Counted from the first letter of the stretch, positions 1 through 10,685 are shown. The stretch: 64,000 nucleotides of DNA from Sthenelais limicola (GCA_942159475.1 OW804094.1:23039323-23103322), one strand, 5' to 3'. Notes: generated by a model not told the origin, from the letters alone. Translations and numbers: made by a program.

Positions 1-296
1 AATGGTGCTATGGCCTTTCTATGTGCTGGCTTGGCGATGAGGTTGGGCAGTGTTGTGACTGTACCTATTATAAGAATTGGACGGAGGTTAGGGTGACACA
101 CGCGGGCAGACCACGGCCAAAGTAAGGTGTGTTGACACTAGCCGATACACTTTTCAGCCCAAGAGACTTTATATATATGTCTAACCAAAAATATGACCTT
201 CTCCGGTGTCTGGCCCAAAGCCTGAGGTTTGGTGGGGTGTGATTCACTTCAATATACACATGAATTGTCAGCTTGGCTTTGTGGATGTGTGTCAGG
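1..296. other. Unassigned AT-rich sequence
   Basis: No repeat family of this window, RNA gene or convincing coding frame is visible. Short open frames here lack any recognisable domain. Confidence 0.5.
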
Positions 297-353
297 AGGG
301 GGGGGGTGGGGGGGGGTGGGGGGGGGGGGGTTAGTGGGGTGGGGGGGGGGGGG
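297..353 (+). repeat. G-rich low-complexity tract
   Basis: Runs of 8 to 14 G interrupted by single T or TTA. Several G-runs of four or more could form a G-quadruplex. Copy number of such runs is often unreliable in assemblies. Confidence 0.9.
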
Positions 354-391
354 TAAAGTGTAGCGATGATGACTATATATATTTATTATAT

Positions 392-626
392 GGGTCAGAT
401 TTTCAGAAAATGTACAATTCGCCTTCACCAATCTTCTCAAATAACCCACATTTAAGACAAAAATGAGCTTCAAAATCCAGTTTAACATAACAAAACAGAT
501 ACTTTAAATCAATGCGATACTAAATATACTCAGATATACCCGGTATTCTTCATTTTTCAGCCTAATTTTGCAGAATTTCCTAAATGTGTAGAGCTGCCAA
601 TTGTACATTTTCTGAAAATCTGACCC
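392..626 (-). mobile_element. A-family MITE, copy A1 (subfamily II)
   Basis: Reference entry for family A. A 235-bp element whose ends are inverted copies of GGGTCAGATTTTCAG running on to AAAATGTACAATT (about 28 bp). There is no coding capacity, so it must be mobilised in trans. The plus orientation is defined as the one with GGCAGCT just inside the left end and GAAGGTGAATTG just inside the right end. Subfamily II is recognised by GAAGCTCATTTTTGTC and AGTATCAGT. The 4-bp duplication is ATAT, but the flanking identity extends to 17 bp (375-391 and 627-643), far longer than other copies. TIRs plus constant short TSDs make a DNA-transposon derivative the only sensible reading; the superfamily is not identified. 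Confidence 0.92.
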
Positions 627-789
627 ATATATATTTATTATATGCACATTCCATATCAGAGGTGCTATAAGTGGGGTGCTATAAAAATATTCATATAGAA
701 TGCGTCCTATATGAACTACTTCGTCACCAATTCGGCCACTTTTATGCACTTTTAATAGTTTTATGCACCAAGTTTTTGCCCATATAATA

Positions 790-943
790 AATATAGAATG
801 GAACTCACCTGCAATAATGGAAAAATTTAATGGACTTGATTCGTCCACATAAGCACGATGCCGTAGGCAGAGTGCTTATGTGGACGAATCAAGTCCAATA
901 AATTTTCGATTATTGCCGGCTCGTTCCATTCTCTCTATATGTG
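790..943. mobile_element. Hairpin (foldback) element E
   Basis: A perfect 26-bp inverted repeat (831-856 against 872-897) around a 15-base loop, extended outward by imperfect pairing to the TATAGAATGGAAC / GTTCCATTCT ends. The whole unit could fold into one long hairpin. Probably a small foldback MITE; no second copy was seen, and clean target duplications are not obvious. Confidence 0.6.
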
Positions 944-961
944 ATAAATGTATTTGCATGT

Positions 962-1196
962 GGGTGAAGTGGACAGAAAATGTACAATTCAGCTTCACAA
1001 TTTCTCCGAAATAACCTAAATTTCAAACGAATATAAAGTTCAAAATACAGTTCAACCTAACCAAACAGATTGCAAGAATCAATGCGATGCTGAATTTACT
1101 CTAATTTACCTAGTATTGACCAAACTGCGGCCTAATTTAGCAGAATTTACTAAATTTGTACAGCTGCCAATTGTGCATTTTCTGAAAATCTGACCC
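962..1196 (-). mobile_element. A-family MITE, copy A2 (subfamily I)
   Basis: 235 bp, ATGT duplication on both sides (958-961 and 1197-1200). The element's right end (left on this strand) is the GGGTGAAGT variant. Subfamily I is marked by CTTTATTTTCGTC and TTTGGTTAGGTTGAAC. Confidence 0.92.
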
Positions 1197-1667
1197 ATGT
1201 GTAATTAACAATAATACTAATACTTTATATTGTATGTGTGCTATACGTTACTGTTTCATTAGTTCATATTTATCTTTTTTTTAAAATAGATATATATTAT
1301 GGCGAAACCTTTTTTTTAATTCTTTAATTATTATTCTACAATATTACTAATCCGCTTTAAAAAATCCAGCTAATTTAGAAATTGGTCAGGATAAAGATCT
1401 GTTTTCGAGTTCTCATAGAAAAGTCTGAAACTTTGTCCATGCTTTCGAAACATCAGAACTACCTTTGAATTAACCTGAACCTCAAAGTGTTGATATAACA
1501 AATAGATATTCCACAACTTTTCAAGATACACAAGGTAAATGCCTTGAGATTTTGTAAAAAGAAAAAGGGAGAATAAAAGAATGTGATCTGCAAAGGGTAT
1601 TTAACAAATTTTCGATTACCCTTGAATCCAGCACTTACCAGTTGAGTACAGATTAACAGAGCAACAA
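1197..1667. other. Unassigned AT-rich interval
   Basis: Nothing recognised apart from short A and T runs. Confidence 0.5.
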
Positions 1668-1902
1668 GGGTGAAATCGCCAGAAAATGTACAATTCATTT
1701 TCACCAATCCTCTCAAATAACCCAAATTTCAGACGAAAATAAAGTTCAAAATACAGTTTAACCTAACCAAACAGATTGCTAGAAGTAATACAATGCTAAA
1801 TATACTCGAATTTACCTAGTATTGACCAAATTGCAGCCTAATTTAGCCTAATCTACTTAATGTGTACAGCTGCCATTTGTGCATTTTCAGAAAATCTGAC
1901 CC
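1668..1902 (-). mobile_element. A-family MITE, copy A3 (subfamily I)
   Basis: 235 bp. Right end is of the GGGTGAAATCGCC type, the other end the standard CAGATT type. Flanks ACAA and ACAG suggest a mutated 4-bp duplication. Confidence 0.9.
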
Positions 1903-2179
1903 ACAGCTTCAATCTACTCTGAAGGAAGCAATTGCTATATGGAGTAAGGAATCCACTTGGGGACAAATCAACACTCCAATGTCTAGTAATATGCATTTAG
2001 ATCAGAACTGGCGGTTGTGTGTTTCTTCTTGAATTAAATATCAAGTGTTGATTCTTGCATTAGGGGTCATCAACTGCAAGTGGCTTTACTCGCCCACGCT
2101 ACCGCACTGGATCAGGTCTTGTGTTGAGGGACATTCCTCCCTGGTGGGGAGTTGGTGAAGGTGCGGGGTGAGGGGGGGG

Positions 2180-2586
2180 GGGAGTGAGGTTGGTTGCTTT
2201 TGCGCCCTTATCAACACATTTAATATGGGTATATCAAGGGCGGGAGAGCTGAGAGGGAGTGAGTGAGTGAGATTGGTTGCTTTTGCGCCCTTATCAACAC
2301 ATTTGATATGGGTATATCAAGGGCGGGAGAGCTGAGAGTGAGTGAGTGAGGTTGGTTGCTTTACGCCCTTATCAACATATTTGATATGGGTATATCAAGG
2401 GCGGGAGAGCTGAGAGGGAGTGAGTGAGATTGGTTGCTTTACGCCCTTATCAACACATTTGATATGGGTATATCAAGGGCGGGAGAGCTGAGAGGGAGTG
2501 AGTGAGTGAGATTGGTTGCTTTATGCCCTTATCAACACATTTGATATGGTTATATCAAGGGCGGGAGAGCTGAGAGGGAGTGAGTT
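2180..2586 (+). repeat. Tandem array T1, 78-83 bp unit, five copies
   Basis: Units start TTGGTTGCTTT at 2190, 2273, 2352, 2430 and 2512, so spacing is 83, 79, 78 and 82. Each unit holds an inverted repeat (CGCCCTT against AAGGGCG around GATATGGGTATATC) and ends in a GAGT/GTGA run whose length accounts for the variation. Confidence 0.9.
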
Positions 2587-3041
2587 TATGATCATACCCA
2601 GGAAATAGAGATAGAGAAGAAGGGAGAGAGAGACAGAGAAAAGAGACAGAAAGGCACTTTACGGTCTTACCCAGGAAATAGAGATAGAGAAGAAGGGAGA
2701 GAGAGACAGAGAAAAGAGACAAAAAGGCACTTTAGGGTCTTACCCAGGGAATAGAGATAGAGAAGGGAGAGAGAGACAGAGAACAGAGACAGAAAGGCAC
2801 TTTATGATCATACCCAGGAAATAGAGATAGAGAAGAAGGGAGAGAGAGACAGTGAAAAGAGACAGAAAGGCACTTTATGGTCATACCCAGGAAATAGAGA
2901 TAGAGAAGAAGGGAGAGAGAGACAGAGAAAAGAGACAGAAAGGCACTTTAGGGTCTTACCCAGGAAATAGAGATAGAGAAGAAGGGAGAGAGAGACAGAG
3001 AAAAGAGACAGAAAGGCACTTTATGGTCTTACCCAGGACCA
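2587..3041 (+). repeat. Tandem array T2, 73-bp unit, six copies
   Basis: The anchor ACCCAGGAAATAGAGATAG recurs every 73 bp with one 70-bp step (3-bp deletion). The unit is strongly purine-rich (GAGAGAGACAGAGAAAAGAG). It follows T1 with no gap. The open frame across it at 2852-3052 is a by-product of a unit that lacks stops and is not a gene. Confidence 0.92.
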
Positions 3042-3467
3042 AGATCAGATAAGAATGGTATGTCAGTGATTAGATGCCTGCTTCACTAATCCGTTTCCTG
3101 GCATGTGGGCCAAATTTTCAGAAAATGTATAATTGGCAGCTGTACACATTTAGGAAATTCTGCTAAATTAGGCTAAAAAATGGTCAATACTCGGTAAATT
3201 CGAGTATATTTGGCATTGCATTGATTCTATCAATCTGTTTGGTTAGGTTGAACTGTGTTATGAACTTTATTTTTGTCTGAAATTTGGATTATTTGAGAGG
3301 ATTGGTGAAGGTGAATTGTACATCTTCTGAAAACTTGACCCATATGTCTCGGCGTTATAATGGGAATGTAATGACAGTTTTAATGGAACTATAATGACAC
3401 TTTGCAGTTTGAGGCGTGAGGATTTCCCTCAGTTTGAAGGTACTCTCTCATCCTTGGGCCTAGACTG
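3042..3467 (-). mobile_element. B-family MITE, copy B1, interrupted by A4
   Basis: The two parts (3042-3106 and 3342-3467) read as one B element once A4 is removed. The first 25 or so bases, including the outer end, are missing where it abuts array T2. The right end is TTGGGCCTAGACTG. Confidence 0.85.
3107..3341 (+). mobile_element. A-family MITE, copy A4 (subfamily I), nested in B1
   Basis: 235 bp. Inserted within the GGCCTAGGACTCGG stretch of B1, with flanks ATGT on the left and ATAT on the right. It therefore post-dates B1. Confidence 0.92.
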
Positions 3468-3537
3468 TGTCTACCCCCCTCTGAATCTACAGCAACATAT
3501 AAATCTGCTTTAAAGTGTCAGGTATGGCTGAGCATAT

Positions 3538-3772
3538 GGGTCAGATTTTCAGAAAATGTACTATTGGCAGCTGTACACATTTAGTTAATTCTGCTAAATT
3601 AGGCTGCAATTTTGCCAATACTAGGTACATTCGAGTATATTTGGCATTGTATTGATTCTAGCAATCTGTTTGGTTAGGTTGAACTCTATTTTGAACTTTA
3701 TTTTCGTCTGAAATTTGGGTTATTTGAGAAAATTGGCGAAATTGAATTGTACATTTCCTGAAAATCTGACCC
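3538..3772 (+). mobile_element. A-family MITE, copy A5 (subfamily I)
   Basis: 235 bp with standard ends on both sides. Flanks are ATAT and ATAG, a 4-bp duplication with one change. Confidence 0.92.
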
Positions 3773-3816
3773 ATAGTCTCTGGTATCCCTGATCAACCGT
3801 TCACAGATAGCGCAAA

Positions 3817-4050
3817 GGGCTCAGATCTTCATAAAATGTACAATCGGCAGCTGTTCACATTTACTAAATTCTGCTAAGTTAGGCTGCAATTTGTCCAATC
3901 CTAGGTAAATTCAAGTATATTCGGCATTGCATTCATTCTAGCAATTTGTATGGTTAGGTTGAACTGTGTTTTGTACTTTATTTTCGTCTGAAATTTGGAT
4001 TATTTGAGAAGATTAGCGAAGGTGAATTGTACATTTTCTGGCGATTTGAT
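3817..4050 (+). mobile_element. A-family MITE, copy A6 (subfamily I), right end altered
   Basis: The left end is GGGCTCAGATC. The right end stops at GGCGATTTGAT without the final CCC, and GCAAAGGG occurs on both sides, so the terminus was probably rewritten or miscopied. Confidence 0.8.
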
Positions 4051-4310
4051 GCAAAGGGTCCCGGGCTAGGACGGCTGCCCCTTTTTACCCTAACGAGTGA
4101 ACACTAAACAGAAATTACATTCCAAATCTAGGCAAACAAGAAACTCTCGCCAGTTAAAAAAAGGTGCTGGGAGGGATTCGCTGAGGGAGAGGCCTACTGA
4201 ATGGGGATGGAATGTGACATCGCAGGTTTGGCAAAGTGTTGCTGCTCCAGCTGTAGTTATGCTACAACTGGGATGTTATAAATGTTATTACAGATTTCTC
4301 GACATCCATA

Positions 4311-4878
4311 TGTGATGTGTTTCAGGAAAATGAGTCAAAGGCCGCAAAATTGGTGCTTTTCAAAGTCGTTTACTTACAAGATCTCTTTGTTGGAATATTT
4401 TCATCTTTGGAGTGTCTAGTGCTTGTGGTTGTATGGATACATGTATCAAATTTCAGGACAGTTTATTAATTATATCAGTGCGTTTCTTAGATCATCCTAT
4501 TGAGTAAATTTAGCTACTTTACTCGTAATTATCCATCCAGAAATATTGCATTTTTTCAAAAATAAAAATATCTAACTAAAAATTTAAAACTACTTATTAG
4601 ATGTCCTTAATGTTTACATTCATTGGAATCAGCTTTTTTTGGAATCATCTTTTCAAATATGGTGATATCTCGAAATCCATATTTTGCGACTTATGACTCT
4701 AAGAAACGCTCTGACATAATTATTAAACAGTCTTGAAATTTGGTAGATGTATTCATAAAACCACAAGGACTAGACACTCCTAAAATGAAAATATTCCAAC
4801 AAAGTGATCTTGTACGTAAACGACTTTGAAAAACACCAATGTTGTAACTTGTGACTCATTTTCCTGAAACACATCATA
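4311..4878. mobile_element. Foldback element D1 (longest copy of family D)
   Basis: Both ends carry TGTGATGTGTTTCAGG then AAAATGAGTCA, in inverted orientation, and the similarity continues inward for well over 100 bp, so the 570-bp element is close to a complete imperfect palindrome. No coding capacity. Each end includes TGAGTCA, the AP-1 consensus. Related copies are D2 to D7. Confidence 0.85.
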
Positions 4879-5093
4879 TATGTCGCTATGGTGTGATGTT
4901 TGCCCAGCACGTGTCAATGTGGCAAGTAATAATTATACACTGTGAAGGAGTGGTACCAGAACCAACCTCAACCAGCCAACCCTTGACCTGCATGCAGGTA
5001 TCAATATGTCCCATGTATAAACATTGCGGTAGCCACTGTCTAAGCAATAAAGGCGATTCATACTTACTAGTATGGCCTCATCTTTCTAGGCTC

Positions 5094-5195
5094 AAAGTTG
5101 AGGGAGTCCCTTCAAACTGAGGGAAAGCCTCTCGCTCCAAACCGCAAAATGCCATTATCATTCCATTAGGACTGCAATCTCATTAGGAACTCTGA
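5094..5195 (+). mobile_element. B-family MITE fragment, copy B2
   Basis: Left half of a B element of the CTAGGCTCAAAGTTGAGG type, followed directly by an A fragment; the rest is lost. Confidence 0.75.
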
Positions 5196-5202
5196 GCCTA
5201 AT

Positions 5203-5343
5203 AAGGTATATTTAATATTGCCTTGATTCAAACTATCTGTTTGGTTATGTTGAATTGAAATTTGAACCTTATTTTTGTCTTAAATGCGGGTTATTTTAGA
5301 GGATTTGTGAAGTTGAATTGTGCAATTTCTGGCGACCTCACCC
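5203..5343 (+). mobile_element. A-family MITE, copy A7 (subfamily III), left part missing
   Basis: Only the right 140 bp remain. The right end is of the GGCGACCTCACCC type. Subfamily III is recognised by GATTCAAAC-ATCTG and GAACCTTATTTTTGTC. Confidence 0.85.
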
Positions 5344-5590
5344 ATATATTCAAAGGTTTTCCTTATAGGAAGGGTTTCCTGTAAAATAAGATAACATTGT
5401 GACACCTAGTGTTATCATGTAGATAGTCAATATAAACTAGCTGTCACAACACTGACTCCTATATTTGTACAGGGCATTTGTACAGGCCCACATCCGACTA
5501 CTGGTCTTTTATTGAATCGTATTGTTTATCCTTGTGGCTGCACTTGTAATAGAATTCCGTCATCACCTTGGGTAACCGGCCTTGGTAATT
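5344..5590. other. Unassigned interval before satellite T3
   Basis: Nothing recognised. It contains two ATTTGTACAGG near-repeats about 15 bp apart. Confidence 0.45.
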
Positions 5591-7569
5591 GAAGACCAAC
5601 CCAACTGACTCACTTTATGGTATTAGGGCCTTATAGGGGAGTTGCAGACCAACCCAACTGACTCACTTTATGTATTAGGGCCTTATAGGGGAGTTGCAGA
5701 CCAACCCAACTGACTCACTTTATGTATTAGGGCCTTATAGGGGTATTGCAGACCAACCCAACTGACTCAGTTTACGTATAAGGGCCTTATAGGGGAGTTG
5801 CAGACCAACCCAACTGACTCACTTTATTTATTAGGGCCTTATAGTGGAATTGCAGACCAACCCAACTGACTCACTATATGTATTAGGGCCTTATAGGGGA
5901 GTTGCAGACCAACCCAACTGACTCACTTTATGTATTAGGGCCTTATAGGGGAGTTGCAGACCAACCCAACTGACTCACTCTATGTATTAGGGCCTTATAG
6001 GGGAGTTGCAGACCAACCCAACTGACTCACTTTATGTATTAGGGCCTTATAGGGGAATTGCAGACCAACCCAACTGACTCACTGTATGTATTAGGGCCTT
6101 ATAGGGGAGTTGCGGACCAACCCAACTGACTCACTTTATGTATTAGGGCCTTATAGGGGAATTGCAGACCAACCCAACTGACTCACTTTATGTATTAGGG
6201 CCTTATAGGGGAATTGCAGACCAACCCAACTGACTCACTGTATGTAATAGGGCCTTATAGGGGAGTTGCAGACCAACCCAACTGACTCACTGTATGTATT
6301 AGGGCATTATAGGGGAGTTGGAGACCAGCCCAACTGACTCACTGTATGTATTAGGGCCTTATAGGGGAGTTGCAGACCAACCCAACTGACTCACTGTATG
6401 TATTAGGGCCTTATAGGGGAATTGCAGACCGATCCAACTGACTCACTGTATGTATTAGGGCCTTATAGGGGAGTTGCAGACCAACCCAACTGACTCACTA
6501 TATGTATTAGGGCATTATAGGGGAGTTGCAGACCAACCCAACTGACTCACTGTATGTATTAGGGACTTATAGGGGAGTTGCAGACCAACCCAACTGACTC
6601 ACTGTATGTATTAGGGACTTATAGGGGAGTTGCAGACCAATCCAACTGACTCACTGTATGTACTAGGGCCTTATAGGGGGGTTGCAGACCAACCCAACTG
6701 ACTCACTTTATGTATTAGGGCCTTATAGGGGAGTTGCAGACCAACTCAACTGACTCACTCTATGTATTAGGGCATTATAGGGGAGTTGCAGACCAATCCA
6801 ACTGACTCACTGTATATATTAGGACCTTATAGGGGAGTTGCAGACCAACCCAACTGACTCACTCTATGTATTAGGGCTTAATGGGGGGTTGCAGACCAAC
6901 CCAACTGACTCACTCTATGTATTAGGGACTTATAGGAGAGTTGCAGACCAACCCAACTGACTCACTTTATGTATTAGGGCATTATAAGGGAGTTGCAGAC
7001 CAACCCAACTGACTCACTCTATGTATTAGGGCCTTATAGGGGAGTTGCAGACCAACCCAACCGACTCACTTTATGTATTAGGGCCTTATAGGGGAGTTGC
7101 AGACCAACCCAACTGACTCACTCTATGTATTAGGGCCTTATAGGGGAGTTGCAGACCAATCCAACTGACTCACTGTATGTATTAGGCATTATAGGGGGGT
7201 TGCAGACCAACCCAACTGACTCACTTTATGGTATTAGGTCCTTATAGGGGAGTTGCAGACCAACCCAACTGACTCACTCTATGTATTAGGACTTAATGGG
7301 GGGTTGCAGACCAACCCAACTGACTCACTGTATGTATTAGGGCATTATAGGGGAGTTGCAGACCAACCCAACTGACTCACTTTATGTATTAGGACCTTAT
7401 AGGAGAGTTGCAGACAAACCCAACTGACTCACTGTATGTATTAGGGCCTTATAGGGGAGTTGCAGACCAACCCAACTGACTCAATATATGTATTGGGGCC
7501 TTATAGGGGAGTTGCAGACCAACCCAACTGACTCACTCTATGTATTAGGGCCTTATAGGGGAGTTGCAA
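5591..7569 (+). repeat. Satellite T3, 52-bp unit, about 38 copies
   Basis: The unit reads GTTGCAGACCAACCCAACTG, then ACTCAC, four variable bases, TGTATTAGGGCCTTATAGGGGA. Copies are highly uniform. Main variation is at the four bases after CTCAC (TTTA, TCTA, TGTA or TATA) and in GCC/GCA/GAC before TTATAGGGG. The rare variant CTTAATGGGGGG occurs near 6878 and again near 7292, about eight units apart, which suggests a higher-order duplication. Each unit includes TGACTCA, an AP-1-type heptamer. There are no unique spacers, so it is not a CRISPR array. Confidence 0.97.
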
Positions 7570-7652
7570 CGAGTTACAACTTTTAATTCATGATGATATC
7601 TCAAAATTAATTTTTTGCGACTTGTGACTCATTCTCCTGTAACACATCACAT
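7570..7652. mobile_element. Foldback D fragment, copy D2
   Basis: Right terminal 80 bp of D (GATATCTCAAAAT through GACTCATTCTCCTGTAACACATCAC). It directly abuts the last T3 unit, whose GAGTTGCAAC resembles the D2 GAGTTACAAC. Confidence 0.75.
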
Positions 7653-8549
7653 AGGAATGATATGAGGGTACACACGAATAAATTAAAAGGAAATTATTAG
7701 GAATTAAAAGGATTAAAAGGAAATTATAATCTCACGATTTGAGGCTAAGGTGAGAAAAACAAGGAAATATTCAGACTTCCCACTCTCGAGGTGAATTGAT
7801 TGTCATCCTTTTTGTACACTGCATTTAACATTGGTATGTCTATGAAGGCTCCTGAAGCCGGTGTAAGAACAACTAGAAAATCCGAAAATCCAAAAAAATA
7901 TAAAAGATAAGGGACGCGATTAGCCAGCTATTCAGAATTGTACGAGCCTCGATGGCATGAACTTGGGAACGTCAAGCCTAATAGTCCAGTCAATCTAGTG
8001 CAAAAAAGGGGTCAACCTGGAACAAATTGCAATAGTTTCGAACCTTAGTTTTTCAGAATCTACAGGTCTTTCTCGTTAAAATCTAGAATCGTGAAAAACG
8101 GGGACGACCCTCTACGAGCGCACCAAAGAAAAAAAAGTTAGAAAATATAGGAAATTCACCCAAAATTAAAGAATAATTATATTACTTCAATTGGGACTCA
8201 ACTTTTTGGGGATAAAAATCGCAGGCATAAACATGTAGGACCGATAATCGCGTTGGGCAAAATCCATAGAAGACTCAACTTAGATTGCACATACTCTTGT
8301 ACATATAGGAGGCACTTGAGAAGACCTCTAACAAGATAAACAAATCATGGAAACTAGAACTTGGTTCCATCACAAAAACCAGTGTTACCTTTCCCTGAAG
8401 CTTTTAATTCAGAAATCCAAGAACTTCCTGACCATCCTTATCTCACCGTGTGTGTGAATCTGGTTACGGGTCGTCTAAACTATCACAGACCTATCTTATA
8501 ACCTTATTCACTCACATACTACAGAACCAGGGGCTTGGCTAAAAGAGTA
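7653..8549. other. Unassigned interval, about 900 bp
   Basis: No family of this window is recognised. The start has short direct repeats of ATTAAAAGGAAATTAT. One of the longest apparently single-copy stretches here, thus a usable anchor for mapping. Confidence 0.5.
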
Positions 8550-9277
8550 CAATAGGGGATTTGCATAGCCGCCCATTTTGAATCCTGATTCGCAATGAAT
8601 TATGGGACTAAAAGGGGGCCCACACTGACGGCGATGGGCCTTGCAATAAGTTTCCCGATAAAATGAGATGTTTTAATTAATAACAATATAATAAAATAAT
8701 TTGTTTGCGTTATGTAGTCTATCAGGAGAAGTTAACATGCTTTGTGATTGATCGCAAAAGTGTGTTCTGCTTTGCGATGGGTTTTGTGATAGACTTTTGC
8801 AATACAGAACTCAAAATCGTCTGCTAAAGTCAAGGTATGTCGCAAAACTCTGTCTCAAACCATGTCATAACAAAAGTCTATTGCAACGCACTTTGCGACG
8901 CACTTTTGCGATAATTTATTTCCATACTCATTGCAGAGGTTTATCAACGAAGTCTATCATGAAGCCCATTGCCGTCAGTGTGAGGCCCCTATAATGGTAC
9001 TGTTTAAAATCTATAGAAAACATGCCATGTTCAGCATGGAATATCTATCAAAGCTCTAATGTCAATATCCATGTATTATACATGTTTCCAATCTTTCCCA
9101 ATCTTTCCCATAATGCATTTGGTTTTCATAGATTTATACAAGCTCTGATATTGGTGAAAGCATTCTTGAAATTTTGGATACAATTTTGCCAAATATTTGT
9201 ATGTCAGATTTCAATAGAATCCATACCAGCATGCACTGCGGTAGACCTGTGCAATGGCACATGCAACTCCCCTATTG
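8550..9277 (-). mobile_element. C-family MITE, copy C1, interrupted by F
   Basis: Reference entry for family C. Ends are CAATAGGGG and CCCCTATTG. The unit is about 350 bp once F (8614-8990) is removed. One end carries CCGCCCATTTTGAAT, the inverse of the ATGGCGG box seen in C3, C5, C6 and C8; the other carries ATGCATTTGGTTTTCAT and GGCACATGCAA. No coding capacity; superfamily unknown. Confidence 0.85.
8614..8990. mobile_element. Element F, Harbinger-like MITE nested in C1
   Basis: Inverted ends of about 30 bp (AGGGGGCCCACACTGACGGC against its near-inverse) enclose about 377 bp rich in TTGCGA and TTGCAA words that can pair internally. Comparison with C8 shows the uninterrupted site GGACTAATGG, so TAA appears duplicated. 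A 3-bp TWA duplication with GGGGCC ends is what PIF/Harbinger elements make; that assignment is inference. No transposase is present. Confidence 0.75.
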
Positions 9278-9367
9278 GCTATTACTGTAGAGAATGTCCA
9301 ATACCCCAAAGGTTGCTGCCATGTAAATTACTAAGGCAGTATAGCCCAGTACAGTTATAACCTATTA

Positions 9368-9602
9368 GGGTGAAGTCGCCAGAAAATGTACAATTCAGCT
9401 TCACGAATTCTCCGAAATAACCTAATTTTCAGACGAAAATAGAGTTCAAAATACAGTTCAACCAAACCAAACAGATTGCTATAATCAATGCAATGCCGAA
9501 TATACTCGAATTTACCTAGTATTGACCAAATTGCAGCCTAATTTAGCAGAATTGACTAAATGTGTACAGCTGCCAATTGTGCATTTCCTGAAAATCTGAC
9601 CC
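9368..9602 (-). mobile_element. A-family MITE, copy A8 (subfamily I)
   Basis: 235 bp. Right end of the GGGTGAAGTCGCC type. No intact 4-bp duplication (ATTA against TCTA). Confidence 0.9.
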
Positions 9603-10191
9603 TCTAATATGATTGACACATAGATGCATATTAATGCACTAAAATCAATCAAACCAAACAAGAATTCCTCTCATAATCTGAGAGATTCTGTCAACATCAT
9701 TTTATTTCTGTTATGATAAACATGATTTGCACTCAAAACCATTACTTAGAATCTAAATGCAGGCGATAAAAATAGAAAGAAAGTTGTCATTCCATTATGA
9801 ATACTACATGGGTTTTTACACAGTGCTGGCATGTTATTATGATAATTAGTTCTATTGTTTTGTTGCTCATGCCACTCCTATTATATATGGTCATGGAATC
9901 ATGCCACAGCATTACTGGGCTCTGTTTCATAATAATAGAAACATGACTAATGCCTTGTCCTAATTGTTAAGAACGGCCAATGCCACAAATAATGTCTTAG
10001 CCTTGCGTTGCATAATGTAGGACTTTCATAACTGTATGACTTATGACATAGTGTAAAATTCGGGACTCCACTTTGAATTTTTTTTTCATTCTGATTATTC
10101 AAATGTTTTTTTATGCAGCGCTAAGAATCATAGCAGGAAAGAATAGAAAACAATAATTGTTGGTCAATGGATTGACCCATTTCCAACATCC
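9603..10191. other. Unassigned interval with a possible G-type fragment
   Basis: Mostly nothing recognised. Around 9944-10022 GGGCTCTGTTTCATAATAAT and GCGTTGCATAATG resemble the termini of elements G and H, so a decayed relative may lie here. Confidence 0.35.
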
Positions 10192-10394
10192 CACTCTATG
10201 TCCAAACCCTCAGATCAGAAAAGAATGAAATATCAGCCTACTTCGCTAATCGGTTACCTGGCCTAGGACTCGGTCTTTAATGGTAATATAATGACATTTT
10301 GCGGTCTTAATGGCATTATAATGGCACTTTGCGGTTTGAGGCAGTAGGCTTTCCCTTCGTTTGAAGGGACTCTCGCAACTTTGGGCCTAGACTG
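10192..10394 (-). mobile_element. B-family MITE, copy B3
   Basis: Reference entry for family B. 203 bp, ends CACTCTATG and CCTAGACTG. The inner part has GATCAGATAAGAATGG, GCCTACTTCGCTAATCGG, GTCTTAATGG and CGTTTGAAGGGACTCTC. CATCC lies on both sides, one base longer than the 4-bp duplications of other B copies. CAC/CAG termini with 4-bp duplications recall the Chapaev/CACTA group, an inference only. Confidence 0.88.
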
Positions 10395-10450
10395 CATCCA
10401 CAGTGACTCAACAACTGCAACTCCCCAATAGTGGAATACAAGAAGCATGT

Positions 10451-10685
10451 GGGTCAGATTTTCAGAAAATGTACAATTCAACTTCGCCAATCTTCTCAAA
10501 TAACCCAAATTTCAGACAAAAATAAAGTTCAAAATACAGTTCAACCTAACAAAGCAGATTGCTAGAATCCACTCAATGCCAAATATACTCGAATTTAGCT
10601 AGTATTGTCCAAATTGTAGCCTAATTTAGCCTAATTCACTCAACCTGTACAGCTGCCAATTGTACATTTTCTGAAAATCTGTCCC
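10451..10685 (-). mobile_element. A-family MITE, copy A9 (subfamily I)
   Basis: 235 bp; the closing end reads TCTGTCCC rather than TCTGACCC. Flanks ATGT and ATCT. Confidence 0.9.

Noticed and set aside
4097..4315. 72-codon frame before D1
   Set aside because: Runs into the D1 terminus and shows no domain; composition is ordinary for the region.
5591..7569. CRISPR-like regular array
   Set aside because: The 52-bp units are contiguous with no unique spacers and sit in eukaryotic repeat-rich DNA; it is a satellite.
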